Positions 17,120 through 25,580 of a stretch of 64,000 bases of DNA are shown piece after piece. Made by a program: the position numbers and the translations under genes. Below the pieces are notes generated by a model that was not told the DNA's origin, did not search any database, and was given only the letters and a program-made list of their open reading frames with translations. Numbering within the stretch: the first letter of the stretch is position 1; each line of letters opens with the position of its first letter. Origin of the DNA: Phycisphaerales bacterium (GTDB lineage: Bacteria > Planctomycetota > Phycisphaerae > UBA1845 > Fen-1342). The stretch spans positions 124,001 through 188,000 of the forward strand of contig JADJWG010000001.1 in NCBI GenBank assembly GCA_016716475.1, written 5' to 3'.

Positions 17120-18286
17120 CTAACCGGCCATGCCCAGGCGAGCCAGCAGCGCCACCCCCAGCGGGAGCGCGGCCTCATCGACGTTAAATCGCGGGTGATG
17201 ATGGGGATAGCGGCAGTCCAGTGCTTCGTTCCGCGCCCCGAGGAACAGAAACGCAGACGGCACCTGCGCGGCGTAGTACGCGAAGTCCTCCGCCCCGCCT
17301 TGAGGCGCGAGCAGCATGATCTGCTCTTCGGTCCAGCCGAGTTCGCGGGCCAGGTCAAGCGCGGTGGTCACCGCGCCGCCATCGTTCACCAGCGGCGGAT
17401 ACCCCGGTTGAAACACGATTTCGACGGTCGCGCCATGCGCACGGGCAATGCCTTCCGCAAGCTCACGCAGCCGGTGCGTGACCGTTGCCGCAACCTCCTC
17501 GGACAACGCACGAAGCGTCCCCACGGCCTCGGCGCGCGACGGGATGACATTGTGTGTGGAACCGGCCTGCACGCGCGTAATCGTGACCACAGCGCTGTCC
17601 GTCATCGCCAACGAGCGACTCACGACGGTCTGGGCCGCGAGGATGAACTCGGCCAGCACGACGATCGGGTCGATGCACTGCTGCGGCATCGCCGCATGGC
17701 CACCGCGCCCATTGAAGATGACGCGCAGGTTCGTAACACCCGACATGAACGGTCCCGGCCGGGTTCCGAGGGTACCGCAGGGCATCTCTGACCAGATGTG
17801 CACACCATAGGCCCGGGCGACACCTTCGAGCACCCCTGCGGCGATCATTGGCTGCGCCCCCCCAGGAGGCGATTCCTCGCTTGGCTGAAAGATGAACCGC
17901 ACTGGTCGCAACAGTTCCGCGCGCCGCTCCACCAGCAGCTCCGCTGCACCGAGCAGCATTGCGGTGTGGGCATCGTGTCCACATGCGTGCATCACACCCG
18001 GGCGTTGGGAACGGTATGGAATGTCGCTCTCTTCCTCGATTGGCAGGGCATCCATATCGGCCCGCAACGCCACCACCGGACCACTGCCGGCCGGTAACGT
18101 TGCGGAGACGCCGTACGTCCCACCGAGTCGTTCCTGTGGTTCAAGTCCAAGCGCGCGCAGGCGATCGGCTACGAACCGCGCTGTTTCTTCCTCCTGGCCG
18201 CTGAGTTCGGGATGGGCGTGCAGGTGCCGGCGGAACGCCACGAGACGCTCTGAAAGGGCTGCGGCCGCGCAGCGTAGACTTGCCAT
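17120..18286 (-). CDS. M20 family amidohydrolase (peptidase M20D)
   Basis: A 388-residue metal-dependent amidohydrolase like hippurate hydrolase and N-acyl-amino-acid deacylases. Active-site segments are VVALRADMDALPIEEES, the metal ligands in MHACGHDAHTAMLLGA, the catalytic FQPSEESPPGG (Glu-Glu), and YGVHIWSEMPCG. A lid/dimerisation domain (FNGRGGHAAMPQQCIDPIV) follows, and the end shows GGAEDFAYY and HHHPRFNVDE. The spacing matches M20D members. The ATG at 18286 has GGAGG about 8 bases upstream. No signal peptide is present, so the enzyme is cytoplasmic. It is 29 bases from the next gene and may share a transcript with it. Confidence 0.92.
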   Translation of the reverse strand: MASLRCAAAALSERLVAFRRHLHAHPELSGQEEETARFVADRLRALGLEPQERLGGTYGVSATLPAGSGPVVALRADMDALPIEEESDIPYRSQRPGVMHACGHDAHTAMLLGAAELLVERRAELLRPVRFIFQPSEESPPGGAQPMIAAGVLEGVARAYGVHIWSEMPCGTLGTRPGPFMSGVTNLRVIFNGRGGHAAMPQQCIDPIVVLAEFILAAQTVVSRSLAMTDSAVVTITRVQAGSTHNVIPSRAEAVGTLRALSEEVAATVTHRLRELAEGIARAHGATVEIVFQPGYPPLVNDGGAVTTALDLARELGWTEEQIMLLAPQGGAEDFAYYAAQVPSAFLFLGARNEALDCRYPHHHPRFNVDEAALPLGVALLARLGMAG

Positions 18287-18344
18287 ACCAACTCCTCCGC
18301 CGGTTGAGAGCGGATGCGCGCCGACTGCGGAGCGCTCGCAATCC

Positions 18345-19157
18345 TCAGGGTTCGTCGGCGATTTCAACCCGGTCCCGCGGAGCCAACGTTTCGCCGCATT
18401 CGGGACAGCGCAGATTCGACTGGCCGGTGGTACGGTCGAAATCCTGGACCCAGTCACCGCCGGGCAGCGCCACCCGATCGATCTGGCCGTCGGCCGTGTA
18501 CTGGTAGCGCACCTGGATCGGGCCGTGTGTCCGACATTGGAACCGCACCGTCGCCCAAAACGAATCCGCGGCGCACTCCGGACATTTCCGCGGTCCTACA
18601 GCAGCGGCGGCGCGCTCCTGGTGTTCGCACTCCGAACAGATCCACGTTACCCGAAACGAGAATGCGGTGCGGCGTGGCCCGCGAATAAAGAGCCGTTCCC
18701 CCGTGCGCGGGCAGACCAACGGCGTGACATTTCCGGAGGCGTCGTACGCCGGCTGCCACGGACCAGCACCGATCCGCAGATGGGTATGATCGCCCTCTTC
18801 GTTGTACTGGTAGGCCACCGGCACGGTCGCACCCGATTCCGTGTCGAAATCGAGCGAAACCCAGAGCGTGCGGGCTTTGCAGTTGGGGCAGGAGCGCGGG
18901 CCTGTCCCGCCCGGGGCGGCAACCCGGTGGTCGCAGGTAAGACAGCGCCAGTCCGCCTCATAATCGAAATCCACGATGCGACGCGCCGTCGGCGCCTCGT
19001 CATCGGAACTCCCGGCCGCACCCCCCGGCGCGGCCCCGCGCTGCTCACAGCCGGCTAACAGGGTTGCGCTCGCAACCATGCACACCCCTACAGCTCGCTG
19101 CACGAATCCAACCGCAGAACGGCTCGGCCATACTGCGGTGAGGCGGGTTGGATTCAT
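18345..19157 (-). CDS. Lipoprotein with two duplicated zinc-ribbon units
   Basis: A 270-residue lipoprotein: signal peptide with lipobox LLAGC (Cys37), a short linker, then two ~100-residue copies of one unit. Copy one has C72-x2-C75 and C90-x2-C93 (WRCLTCDHR, CPNC), a beta stretch AYQYNEEGD, a Trp-rich PWQPAYDASG, and a closing CPRTGERL. Copy two repeats this with C174-x2-C177, C192-x2-C195, RYQYTADGQ, DWVQDFDRTTG and CPECGETL. The paired CxxC motifs are zinc-ribbon-like. Zinc ribbons on the outer side of a membrane are unusual. The ATG at 19157 has AAGGAG 9 bases upstream. Function unknown. Confidence 0.78.
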   Translation of the reverse strand: MNPTRLTAVWPSRSAVGFVQRAVGVCMVASATLLAGCEQRGAAPGGAAGSSDDEAPTARRIVDFDYEADWRCLTCDHRVAAPGGTGPRSCPNCKARTLWVSLDFDTESGATVPVAYQYNEEGDHTHLRIGAGPWQPAYDASGNVTPLVCPRTGERLFIRGPRRTAFSFRVTWICSECEHQERAAAAVGPRKCPECAADSFWATVRFQCRTHGPIQVRYQYTADGQIDRVALPGGDWVQDFDRTTGQSNLRCPECGETLAPRDRVEIADEP

Positions 19158-19210
19158 TCTGTGGTACTCCTTCGTCAACACTGAGCTCGTACCCGATTGC
19201 AGCGCTCCGG

Positions 19211-19795
19211 TCAGTCCGGTTGGCCGCGCACCAGGAACAGCAGCCGCATCCGCCCGATTTCCCGTTCGTCCGCAATTCGTAGCAGGTGCAGGTCGGCACC
19301 GGAGGGTGGCGTCGCCGTCGTCTCCTGTCGGAATACGATCAGCCCATCGGCTGCCAGGCCCAATGAAAGTCGCTCCAGCAGGTCAGACACGCGCGCGGGT
19401 TCGGTCGCGTCCCGGTAGGGTGGATCGACGAACATCAGACCATAACCCGGCTCCACACGAATCAACCGCAGTGTCCACGCGTTATCGGTCCGGACGAAGG
19501 CCCGGTCCTGAAGCCCCAGCTTGTTAATGTTCTCACGTAGCGCCGACACCGCCCGCCGGTCGCGCTCCACAAATGTGCAAGTGGCCGCACCCCGTGAAAG
19601 GGCCTCGATACCCAGCGAACCGGGTCCACTGAATAGATCGAGCACGGCGACATCCGGCAGAGTTCCGGGGGTGCCGAAGCGGTGACCGAGAATATTGAAC
19701 AACGTCTCCTTGGCCCGGTCGGTAATCGGCCGGGTGGTGTCACCCGGCGGGGCGGCGAGCAACCGTCCGCGAAATGTGCCCGCCACAACCCGCAC
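19211..19795 (-). CDS. rsmD: 16S rRNA (guanine(966)-N(2))-methyltransferase RsmD
   Basis: RsmD methylates G966 in the small-subunit rRNA. The 194-residue product has the family features in order: VRVVAGTFRGRLLAAPPG, RPITDRAKETLFNIL, the SAM-binding LDLFSGPGSLGIEALSRGA, and the catalytic FVDPPY. Start selection: the family begins with an (M)RVVAG-type strand, so the GTG at 19795, with GGAG 9 bases upstream, is preferred over far-upstream codons. It is divergent from the UVR-motif gene, with only 55 bases between the two starts. Confidence 0.9.
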   Translation of the reverse strand: MRVVAGTFRGRLLAAPPGDTTRPITDRAKETLFNILGHRFGTPGTLPDVAVLDLFSGPGSLGIEALSRGAATCTFVERDRRAVSALRENINKLGLQDRAFVRTDNAWTLRLIRVEPGYGLMFVDPPYRDATEPARVSDLLERLSLGLAADGLIVFRQETTATPPSGADLHLLRIADEREIGRMRLLFLVRGQPD

Positions 19796-19850
19796 GACCG
19801 CACTCTCCAGCACACGATTCGCCAACCGCCCGTTACGGGGCAGGGAACTG

Positions 19851-20639
19851 ATGAAGCCCGGCGGGCCGACCGATACGCCAGATAACATGATACGCGATCT
19901 GCGCTTCATCCTCGACGGTTGGGAGTATGAACCAGGCAAGATCTCGGTGCGCAAGATCATCGGCCGTGACGGCCGAGAGAAGGTCCAGACGCGGATCGAC
20001 CTCGGGCTGCTGCAGTTCGAATACGCCGGACGGCCGGATGGTCAACGTCCCATGGATTGCGAATCGCTCTTGCAGCATCACGAGCACCGGCTGCAGCGGC
20101 ATGTGGAACAGTACGGCGACGATGAGGACTTCGTCCTGACACCGGAAGAGTGCCAGGAGTTGCGGCACGAAGCCTACCTTTATTACCAGCGGTACTTGTC
20201 GCTGTTCGTACTTGAGGAGTACGCCGGTGTGGTGCGCGACACCGCCCGCAACCTGCGTGTGGTCGAACTATGTGAGCGTTATGCTGCCGTGGAGCACGAC
20301 CGCGCCCTGGTGCGCGAGCAGCGCGGCTACGTGACCATGATGAATGCACGGGCGCGGGCGCACTTGCGTTGGGAACAGGAACACCCGGACGATGCGCTGC
20401 AGATCGTGGAAGATGCGTTGGGCGCACTCGAGGCCCTGGCTGACGAGGCCGACGGTATCGGGACACAGGACGGCGAGCTGCGCGTGCTGCACAAGCTCCG
20501 GCGCGAGATTTTGGAAAGTCTGCCTGTCACGGCCCCTGCGCGGCTCAAGACCGAACTGAACGCCGCCCTGGCCGCGGAGGACTACGAGCGCGCCGCACTG
20601 CTGCGGGACGCATTGGCCCAGCAGGGGCGGGCAGGGTAG
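19851..20639 (+). CDS. UvrB/UvrC-motif protein
   Basis: A 262-residue cytoplasmic protein with a conserved N-terminal region (MIRDLRFILDGWEYEPGKISVRKI), a TPR-like helical middle (LSLFVLEEYAGVVRDTARNLRVV; ALQIVEDALGALEAL), and a C-terminal UVR motif (RLKTELNAALAAEDYERAALLRDALA). The UVR motif is the coiled-coil-like helix by which UvrB and UvrC interact; it also occurs in Clp-associated adaptors. Family proteins begin at the MIRDL segment, at ATG 19887, but the in-frame ATG 19851 has a better AGGGA site and adds 12 residues. A DNA-repair role is possible, not shown. Confidence 0.8.
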   Translation: MKPGGPTDTPDNMIRDLRFILDGWEYEPGKISVRKIIGRDGREKVQTRIDLGLLQFEYAGRPDGQRPMDCESLLQHHEHRLQRHVEQYGDDEDFVLTPEECQELRHEAYLYYQRYLSLFVLEEYAGVVRDTARNLRVVELCERYAAVEHDRALVREQRGYVTMMNARARAHLRWEQEHPDDALQIVEDALGALEALADEADGIGTQDGELRVLHKLRREILESLPVTAPARLKTELNAALAAEDYERAALLRDALAQQGRAG

Positions 20640-20893
20640 CGCCCCATCCAGCAACGATTCAGACGCGCGACGAACCCACACTCGTTCCCCTGCCACCAGA
20701 GCCGACGCCGCGACAGCAATTCTCGGAACCCACCCCGGTTTACCGATTCCGCACGCCTCCCTCAACAGTCTCAACGGCGGTCATTTCCCATAACAGATGC
20801 CGATGCACCGGCTAGGTGGACCGTTGCAGACGTCACCCCCGCCACGGTCCGGAGCCCTGCGCAAGATCCGGGTGGGGCCCGGGTTGCGCGGGG

Positions 20894-20899
20894 TATAAT
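20894..20899 (+). promoter_or_regulatory. Isolated TATAAT box
   Basis: A perfect TATAAT sits 89 bases before the coiled-coil protein gene in GC-rich sequence. No good -35 lies 16-18 bases upstream. The 348-base gap 20640-20987 shows no gene. Confidence 0.3.
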
Positions 20900-20987
20900 T
20901 CGCACGACCGCCACGTGAGGGTAGCGGTCAACACCCGAATGGCTGCCCGACCCACAGCCCGGTGACTCCCGAGAGGAGGAAAGAAGC

Positions 20988-21275
20988 ATGAACGAGTCGG
21001 ATTTCCAGAAGCGGCTCGCGGAGCTGGTGGACGAGATCGAGACGCTGCCCGAGGGTGAGCGGGAGCGCTTGCGAAAGCTGGCGGATGAGACCCGTGACCG
21101 TCATGACCAGATTCGCAAGAGCGTGAGCAGCTTGCAGGAAAGCATCGATTTCCTGCGGCTGGGGATCAAGTACATGCTCTTTGACCTGGAGGCGACCCGC
21201 CGCGAAAACAGTTACCTGCGGAAGATGCTCGAGCAGGATCCCAACTCGAACAAGGATCCCGAAAAGGAGGAATAG
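20988..21275 (+). CDS. Small coiled-coil protein of unknown function
   Basis: A 95-residue, highly charged helical protein: FQKRLAELVDEIETLPEGERERLRKLADETRDRHDQIRKSV is a long amphipathic coiled coil, described here as a region rather than a motif. It is followed by LQESIDFLRLGIKYMLFDLEATRRENSYLRKML. No membrane segment or known domain is present. A strong GAGAGGAGG SD precedes the ATG, implying high translation. Small conserved coiled-coil proteins of this type occur in planctomycetes, but no role is known to me. A 12-bp terminator hairpin follows. Confidence 0.75.
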   Translation: MNESDFQKRLAELVDEIETLPEGERERLRKLADETRDRHDQIRKSVSSLQESIDFLRLGIKYMLFDLEATRRENSYLRKMLEQDPNSNKDPEKEE

Positions 21276-21447
21276 TCCTCACCTCGATGGCGCCCCATGG
21301 CGGCGTCGTCAAGCCCCACAGACGTAGAATTGCCGTAAGGAGTACCCCTCCAAGCCATCTGCCGGTCCGGTAGCACCCCGGATCGTCCTGCGCGACCCAC
21401 CCGACCGTGCAGCGGGAAAACTGCCGGCTTCCGACGGTGCCGCGGTG

Positions 21448-21475
21448 AGCCCGGTGAGGCAATCCTCACCGGGCT
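21448..21475 (+). terminator. Strong hairpin downstream of the coiled-coil gene
   Basis: AGCCCGGTGAGG and CCTCACCGGGCT pair perfectly (12 bp) around a CAAT tetraloop, followed by TGTCG. It lies within the 499-base gap 21276-21774, which otherwise shows no gene. Confidence 0.6.
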
Positions 21476-21774
21476 TGTCGTATGGTCACCGTACACCCCT
21501 GGCCAGCTCCGGTACAACCCAGGCACAGGCATCCCGGCGTGCTCCGCCAACCCGTTTGGGACCGGTCCTCCGCACCGTGCGTACCGGAAAAAGAGTGGCC
21601 TGCATCCCAAACGTGCGGTATGATGCATATAGTGGTCATGTCTCCAGCGGGCTGCTGGCGGAGTACGAGCGTCATTTCAACAGCGGCTGGAAGGGATGCG
21701 CACGGGTGGTGCGCCCATATCTGCCTCGGATACCGGTTGTCGGGCCGACAGGCCGGTGAAGAAGGAGTTGGCAC

Positions 21775-22734
21775 ATGCAGCGACGACGTTTCAGCGGTAC
21801 GCGGGGCTTTACGCTGATCGAACTACTGGTAGTTGTTGCGATCATCGCCCTGCTGATCTCCATCCTCCTACCCTCCTTGCGCGATGCACGCGAGCAGGCC
21901 AAGGTGGCCAAGTGTCTCGCCAACTATCGCACGCTGATGCAAGGCACCGTCCAGTACCTCATCGAGTGGCAGGACGGCTTCCCCTTTGAAATGCGGAACA
22001 CGCCCGGTTGGCTCGGTATCTGCACCTGGATGTACGGTGGCGCCACCGGCCTCGACGATTACTACCGCACGTACAATGGCGGGCTCTTTCACATCCCGAT
22101 CCAGAACCGGCCGCTCAATCGGTACTTGATCGGGACCGAACCCGAGCTGGACGTCATGGACGGGAACACGATCATCAAGCGCACGGAGATGCCGTTCCTC
22201 GCGTGCCCGTCCGACACCAAGCGCTACAACAGCCCCAACTTCAACATCCTGAACGCTGAACCGGTCGCACCTGGTTCCTATACGGCCCTCGGCACGAGCT
22301 ACCATTACAACCTGCATGCCATCTCGGGTGACACCTCGGCCTTCAGTTGGCAGCAACGGCCCTCCAGTCCGTGGTACGGCCCCGGCAAGTGGGACGAACG
22401 CGGCCGCGAGCTGATGCGTTCCGTGTTGCGCCGTCACGCCAGCACGTTTGTGATGTTCCTCGAAGATCCGATGGACTACGGCCTCAAGCACATGGTGCCG
22501 GTCGTCGGTTCACACGGGAAGTTCAACCGTCACGCGACTGGCTACCTCGATGGACACGCCATTTACGGTGTCGTGGACACGCGTGGCTGGTGTGGTACGG
22601 GCTGGAGTGCCATCAACCCCGACTGGGTCTGGAACTTTGGACAGCCCCGACCCGCCGCCGCCAACTACATGCCGACGATTCTGCAGGGCATGACACCGTC
22701 GCCCGCCCGTCGCACGTGCAACCCGCCGCGGTAG
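21775..22734 (+). CDS. Type II secretion-like pseudopilin with conserved C-terminal domain (copy 1)
   Basis: A 319-residue protein with a type IV prepilin N-terminus: RGFTLIELLVVVAIIALL, where cleavage after Gly and N-methylation of Phe are expected. A charged helix (SLRDAREQAKVAKCLANYRTLM) follows. The globular domain has conserved blocks ICTWMYGGATGLDDYY, IPIQNRPLNRY, ACPSDTKRYN, GKWDERGRELMRSVLRRHAS and HGKFNRHATGYLDGHA, the last a processing-associated H-x-DG-type block common in planctomycetes. The end is RRTCNPPR. AAGGAG lies before the ATG. Copy 2 (25581-26534) is about 75-80% identical by eye. It is likely exported and pilus-like, with no assembly genes nearby. Confidence 0.88.
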   Translation: MQRRRFSGTRGFTLIELLVVVAIIALLISILLPSLRDAREQAKVAKCLANYRTLMQGTVQYLIEWQDGFPFEMRNTPGWLGICTWMYGGATGLDDYYRTYNGGLFHIPIQNRPLNRYLIGTEPELDVMDGNTIIKRTEMPFLACPSDTKRYNSPNFNILNAEPVAPGSYTALGTSYHYNLHAISGDTSAFSWQQRPSSPWYGPGKWDERGRELMRSVLRRHASTFVMFLEDPMDYGLKHMVPVVGSHGKFNRHATGYLDGHAIYGVVDTRGWCGTGWSAINPDWVWNFGQPRPAAANYMPTILQGMTPSPARRTCNPPR

Positions 22735-22763
22735 ATGCAGCCGAACGCCTGGCTCCTCATACC

Positions 22764-22805
22764 CAGCACCGGTGTACGGGTTTCAAGACCCGTTCCCCGG
22801 TGCTG
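22764..22805. terminator. Two-tier hairpin between the pseudopilin and helicase genes
   Basis: The outer arms CAGCACCGG/CCGGTGCTG (22764-22772, 22797-22805) enclose an inner ACGGGT/ACCCGT stem with a 6-nt loop. It lies between two convergent genes, so it can serve both. Confidence 0.6.
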
Positions 22806-22810
22806 TGTGT

Positions 22811-25186
22811 TTACGCCCGGGCGAACGCCTGGCGCGCGGGAGTGACTTGTGGCGGCGCGGGGGCGGTTCCTTCACACCATGTGGACAGCAGCGCCACGAC
22901 AGCGGCCTTCTCTGGAATCGCGTAGCCATGGCCGAGATCGGGGTCATGGTGAATCGGGATCCGCAGGTTGGGCGGACCCACGCAGGCCGGGCAGCCGCGG
23001 TCGCACGGGCAATCGCGGACGAGCCGCCATGCCAATTGCAGCAGTTCGTGCGCGTGCTCGAACCCGTGCCGCGCGTAGCCGACGCCGCCCTCGTAACGGT
23101 CATAAAGGATAATCGTGCTCGCACCGAGCTGGGCCGTGTCCACAACGCCACCGATGTCGTACCGATCGCACATCGCGAGTGGCGGGAGAGCTACGCACAG
23201 CAGATTCCGCAGGCCGTTGAGACCCTCATGCACCTTGAAACCTGCTTCGCGCGTCGCAGCGCAGGCCGCCGGGGGCGGCTGCAACCACACCCCGACCGTG
23301 TGGATCTCCTGCGCCGGCAGATCGAGCACGGTCTGCCCAATCTGCTCCTGCGTATACAGCTTGAACTTCTGGAACGCGACCGTCTGCCATTTCACCCGGA
23401 CGTCACCGCAGTAACGTTGCCCGCCGAGCAGCTCGGCGACGTGCCGCTCCGTGAGAATGCGGCACTCGTCGGCCAGCACCGGCTGGGTGTAGTAGTCCGC
23501 GTTGAGCCGCTCGACACGCGCCAGCCGAGCGGCCCAATCCAGTTCCCGTACGATGAAGCTCTCCCCCTGGTGCAGATACACCGCCTCCGGATAGATCAGC
23601 TCCGGCGCCGAGATGGAGTCGACCTGCCCAATGACCTCGTTCCGCCCACCGGTCGCGTCGACGATCGAGAATGTCGCCGTGCTGGTGGTGCGGAGACTGG
23701 TCTGCCTGGCAGGAAACTCCGGACTCGCCCAGTAGTAGCGCTCGGCGGTGTACCGCAGCTCGCACTCCTCCGCGAGCGCGGTCGCGACAGCCGTAGCGGT
23801 GGAACCCAATCGATCCAGATCCTCCGCGGTCAGGGGCAGCTCGAATGCCGCACAACGAAGTTGCGCCGCGAGGATCTGCGGATTCTGCGGATCGATCACG
23901 GCGTGTTCGAGCGGTTGGGCGAACATGAAGTCGGGGTGACGCATCAGGTACTGATCCACCGGTTCATCGTAGGCAATGAACACGACCAGTGCGTCGGACT
24001 GCCGCCGTCCTGCTCGGCCGGCCTGCTGCCACAAACTGCAAAGCGTACCGGGAAATCCCACGACGATGGCCGCGTCCAGCGCACCGACGTCGATTCCAAG
24101 CTCCAGTGCATTCGTACTGCAGACACCCAGTAATTCGCCCCGGAAAAGCTGCTGCTCAATCGCGCGTCGCTCGCTCGGCAGATACCCGCCGCGGTACGGC
24201 CGCACGCGTTTCGCGAGGTCCGGCCGACGCCGTCGCAGGGCCTCCACAAGGTAGGTGTACAACAACTCGGCCACAACGCGCGCCTTCGTGAAAGCGATCG
24301 TTCCAGCCCCCTCCTCGATGAGCGCCTGCATGAGATGTTGCGCTTCGACGTTTCCGCTGCGCCGCGCAACCGGGTTCTTCGGATCGACCCACGGTGGATT
24401 CCAGAGAACGACGGTGCGCGGACCGCAAGGCGACGTGTCCTGGTCGACGAGCACGAGCTCGTCGCTGCCGATCAGTTGACCCGCCAGGGCGCGCGGGTTG
24501 CCGAGCGTGGCCGAGCAGCAGATGAAGCGCGGTGCGGAGCCATAGTGGGCACACAGACGCTGCAGCCGGCGCAGCACGTTGGCGACATGACTACCGAAGA
24601 TGCCGCGGTACGAATGAATCTCGTCCAGGATGACATAGCGCAGCTCCGCGAAGAACGGTGCCCACTTGGCATGGTACGGTAGCACGCTCTGGTGCAGCAT
24701 GTCCGGATTGCTCAGCAGCAGGTTCGCGCTGCGGCGGATCCCCGGCCGCTTGTGGGTTGGGGTATCGCCGTCGTAGCACGCCGGACGCAGGAAGGCGCCG
24801 AGTTGGCCTGCGAACCCCCAGCGCTCCAGCGCTCCGAGCTGGTCGTGGGCCAGCGCCTTGGCGGGCGAAAGGTAGAGCGCCCGGGCCGTGGGAACTTCGA
24901 GCAGTTCCGCCAGCACCGGCACCTGGTAGCACAGACTCTTGCCCGACGCGGTGCCGGTTGCAATCACGACATGGCTGCCGGCGCGGACCGCATCGATCGC
25001 CCGCGCCTGGTGCGCGTAGAACTGCGTGATCCCGCTGGCGGCCAGCGCGTCCCGGACAAGGTCCGGCAGCGGGTGCGCGAGCTCGGCGAAAATAGCAGTA
25101 CGAGCAGCCAGTGTTCTTACGGATGCGATCTGCCCTTGGTAGTGTCGCCCGGCCGAGATACGCTTCAGCAACGCGTGGACATCCAT
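22811..25186 (-). CDS. DEAD/DEAH-box helicase, MrfA/YprA type with DUF1998-like C-terminus
   Basis: A 791-residue superfamily-2 helicase like Bacillus MrfA (YprA). Helicase motifs appear in order: Q-like FYAHQARAIDAV, motif I VIATGTASGKS at about 75, LSPAKALAHDQ, motif II LDEIHSYRG (DEIH), CSATLGNP (motif III), GTIAFTKARVVAELLY, STNALELGIDVGALDAAI, and motif VI QQAGRAGRRQ. The C-terminus carries the family's cysteine cluster CPCDRGCPACVGP, probably metal-binding. MrfA acts in repair of mitomycin-type DNA damage. The ATG at 25186 has GGAGGT upstream. It is transcribed against both flanking pseudopilin genes. Confidence 0.92.
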   Translation of the reverse strand: MDVHALLKRISAGRHYQGQIASVRTLAARTAIFAELAHPLPDLVRDALAASGITQFYAHQARAIDAVRAGSHVVIATGTASGKSLCYQVPVLAELLEVPTARALYLSPAKALAHDQLGALERWGFAGQLGAFLRPACYDGDTPTHKRPGIRRSANLLLSNPDMLHQSVLPYHAKWAPFFAELRYVILDEIHSYRGIFGSHVANVLRRLQRLCAHYGSAPRFICCSATLGNPRALAGQLIGSDELVLVDQDTSPCGPRTVVLWNPPWVDPKNPVARRSGNVEAQHLMQALIEEGAGTIAFTKARVVAELLYTYLVEALRRRRPDLAKRVRPYRGGYLPSERRAIEQQLFRGELLGVCSTNALELGIDVGALDAAIVVGFPGTLCSLWQQAGRAGRRQSDALVVFIAYDEPVDQYLMRHPDFMFAQPLEHAVIDPQNPQILAAQLRCAAFELPLTAEDLDRLGSTATAVATALAEECELRYTAERYYWASPEFPARQTSLRTTSTATFSIVDATGGRNEVIGQVDSISAPELIYPEAVYLHQGESFIVRELDWAARLARVERLNADYYTQPVLADECRILTERHVAELLGGQRYCGDVRVKWQTVAFQKFKLYTQEQIGQTVLDLPAQEIHTVGVWLQPPPAACAATREAGFKVHEGLNGLRNLLCVALPPLAMCDRYDIGGVVDTAQLGASTIILYDRYEGGVGYARHGFEHAHELLQLAWRLVRDCPCDRGCPACVGPPNLRIPIHHDPDLGHGYAIPEKAAVVALLSTWCEGTAPAPPQVTPARQAFARA

Positions 25187-25403
25187 GTCCGTACACCTCC
25201 ATGTAACAAGCCCAGGCCGCCCGTGGGCGTTGCCGTCACAGCGGACCTGGGGTCGGGATGCAAAGGGCTGCCCACATGCTAACATATTCCAAACACTGCC
25301 GCTTGCGGTGGGGGCAACTGGTTTTCAGCTTTTCTGACTGAAACGGTTAATTCTCCAAATCCATGTTCTGTCATGAGTTACGCGCACTTTTCACGCTTTG
25401 CAC

Positions 25404-25432
25404 TTGACAGCCCCCCTACCCGTGGAACAAAA
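25404..25432 (+). promoter_or_regulatory. Candidate promoter for pseudopilin copy 2
   Basis: A consensus TTGACA (25404-25409) is followed after 17 bases by ACAAAA (25427-25432). The surrounding gap 25187-25580 is unusually AT-rich for this genome and holds no gene. Confidence 0.45.
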
Positions 25433-25580
25433 TCGAAACGACATGTCTTTACAAATGTGTTGATTCCGAACTTCGGATGCAGTCCGCGGCTATCTGCCGC
25501 GCGGCGCATGGCCTGTCATCGTTTCCGGATCAATACCTGCTACTATTGGCCGAGAGCCGCGATCAGTAAGGAGCGAAGTG

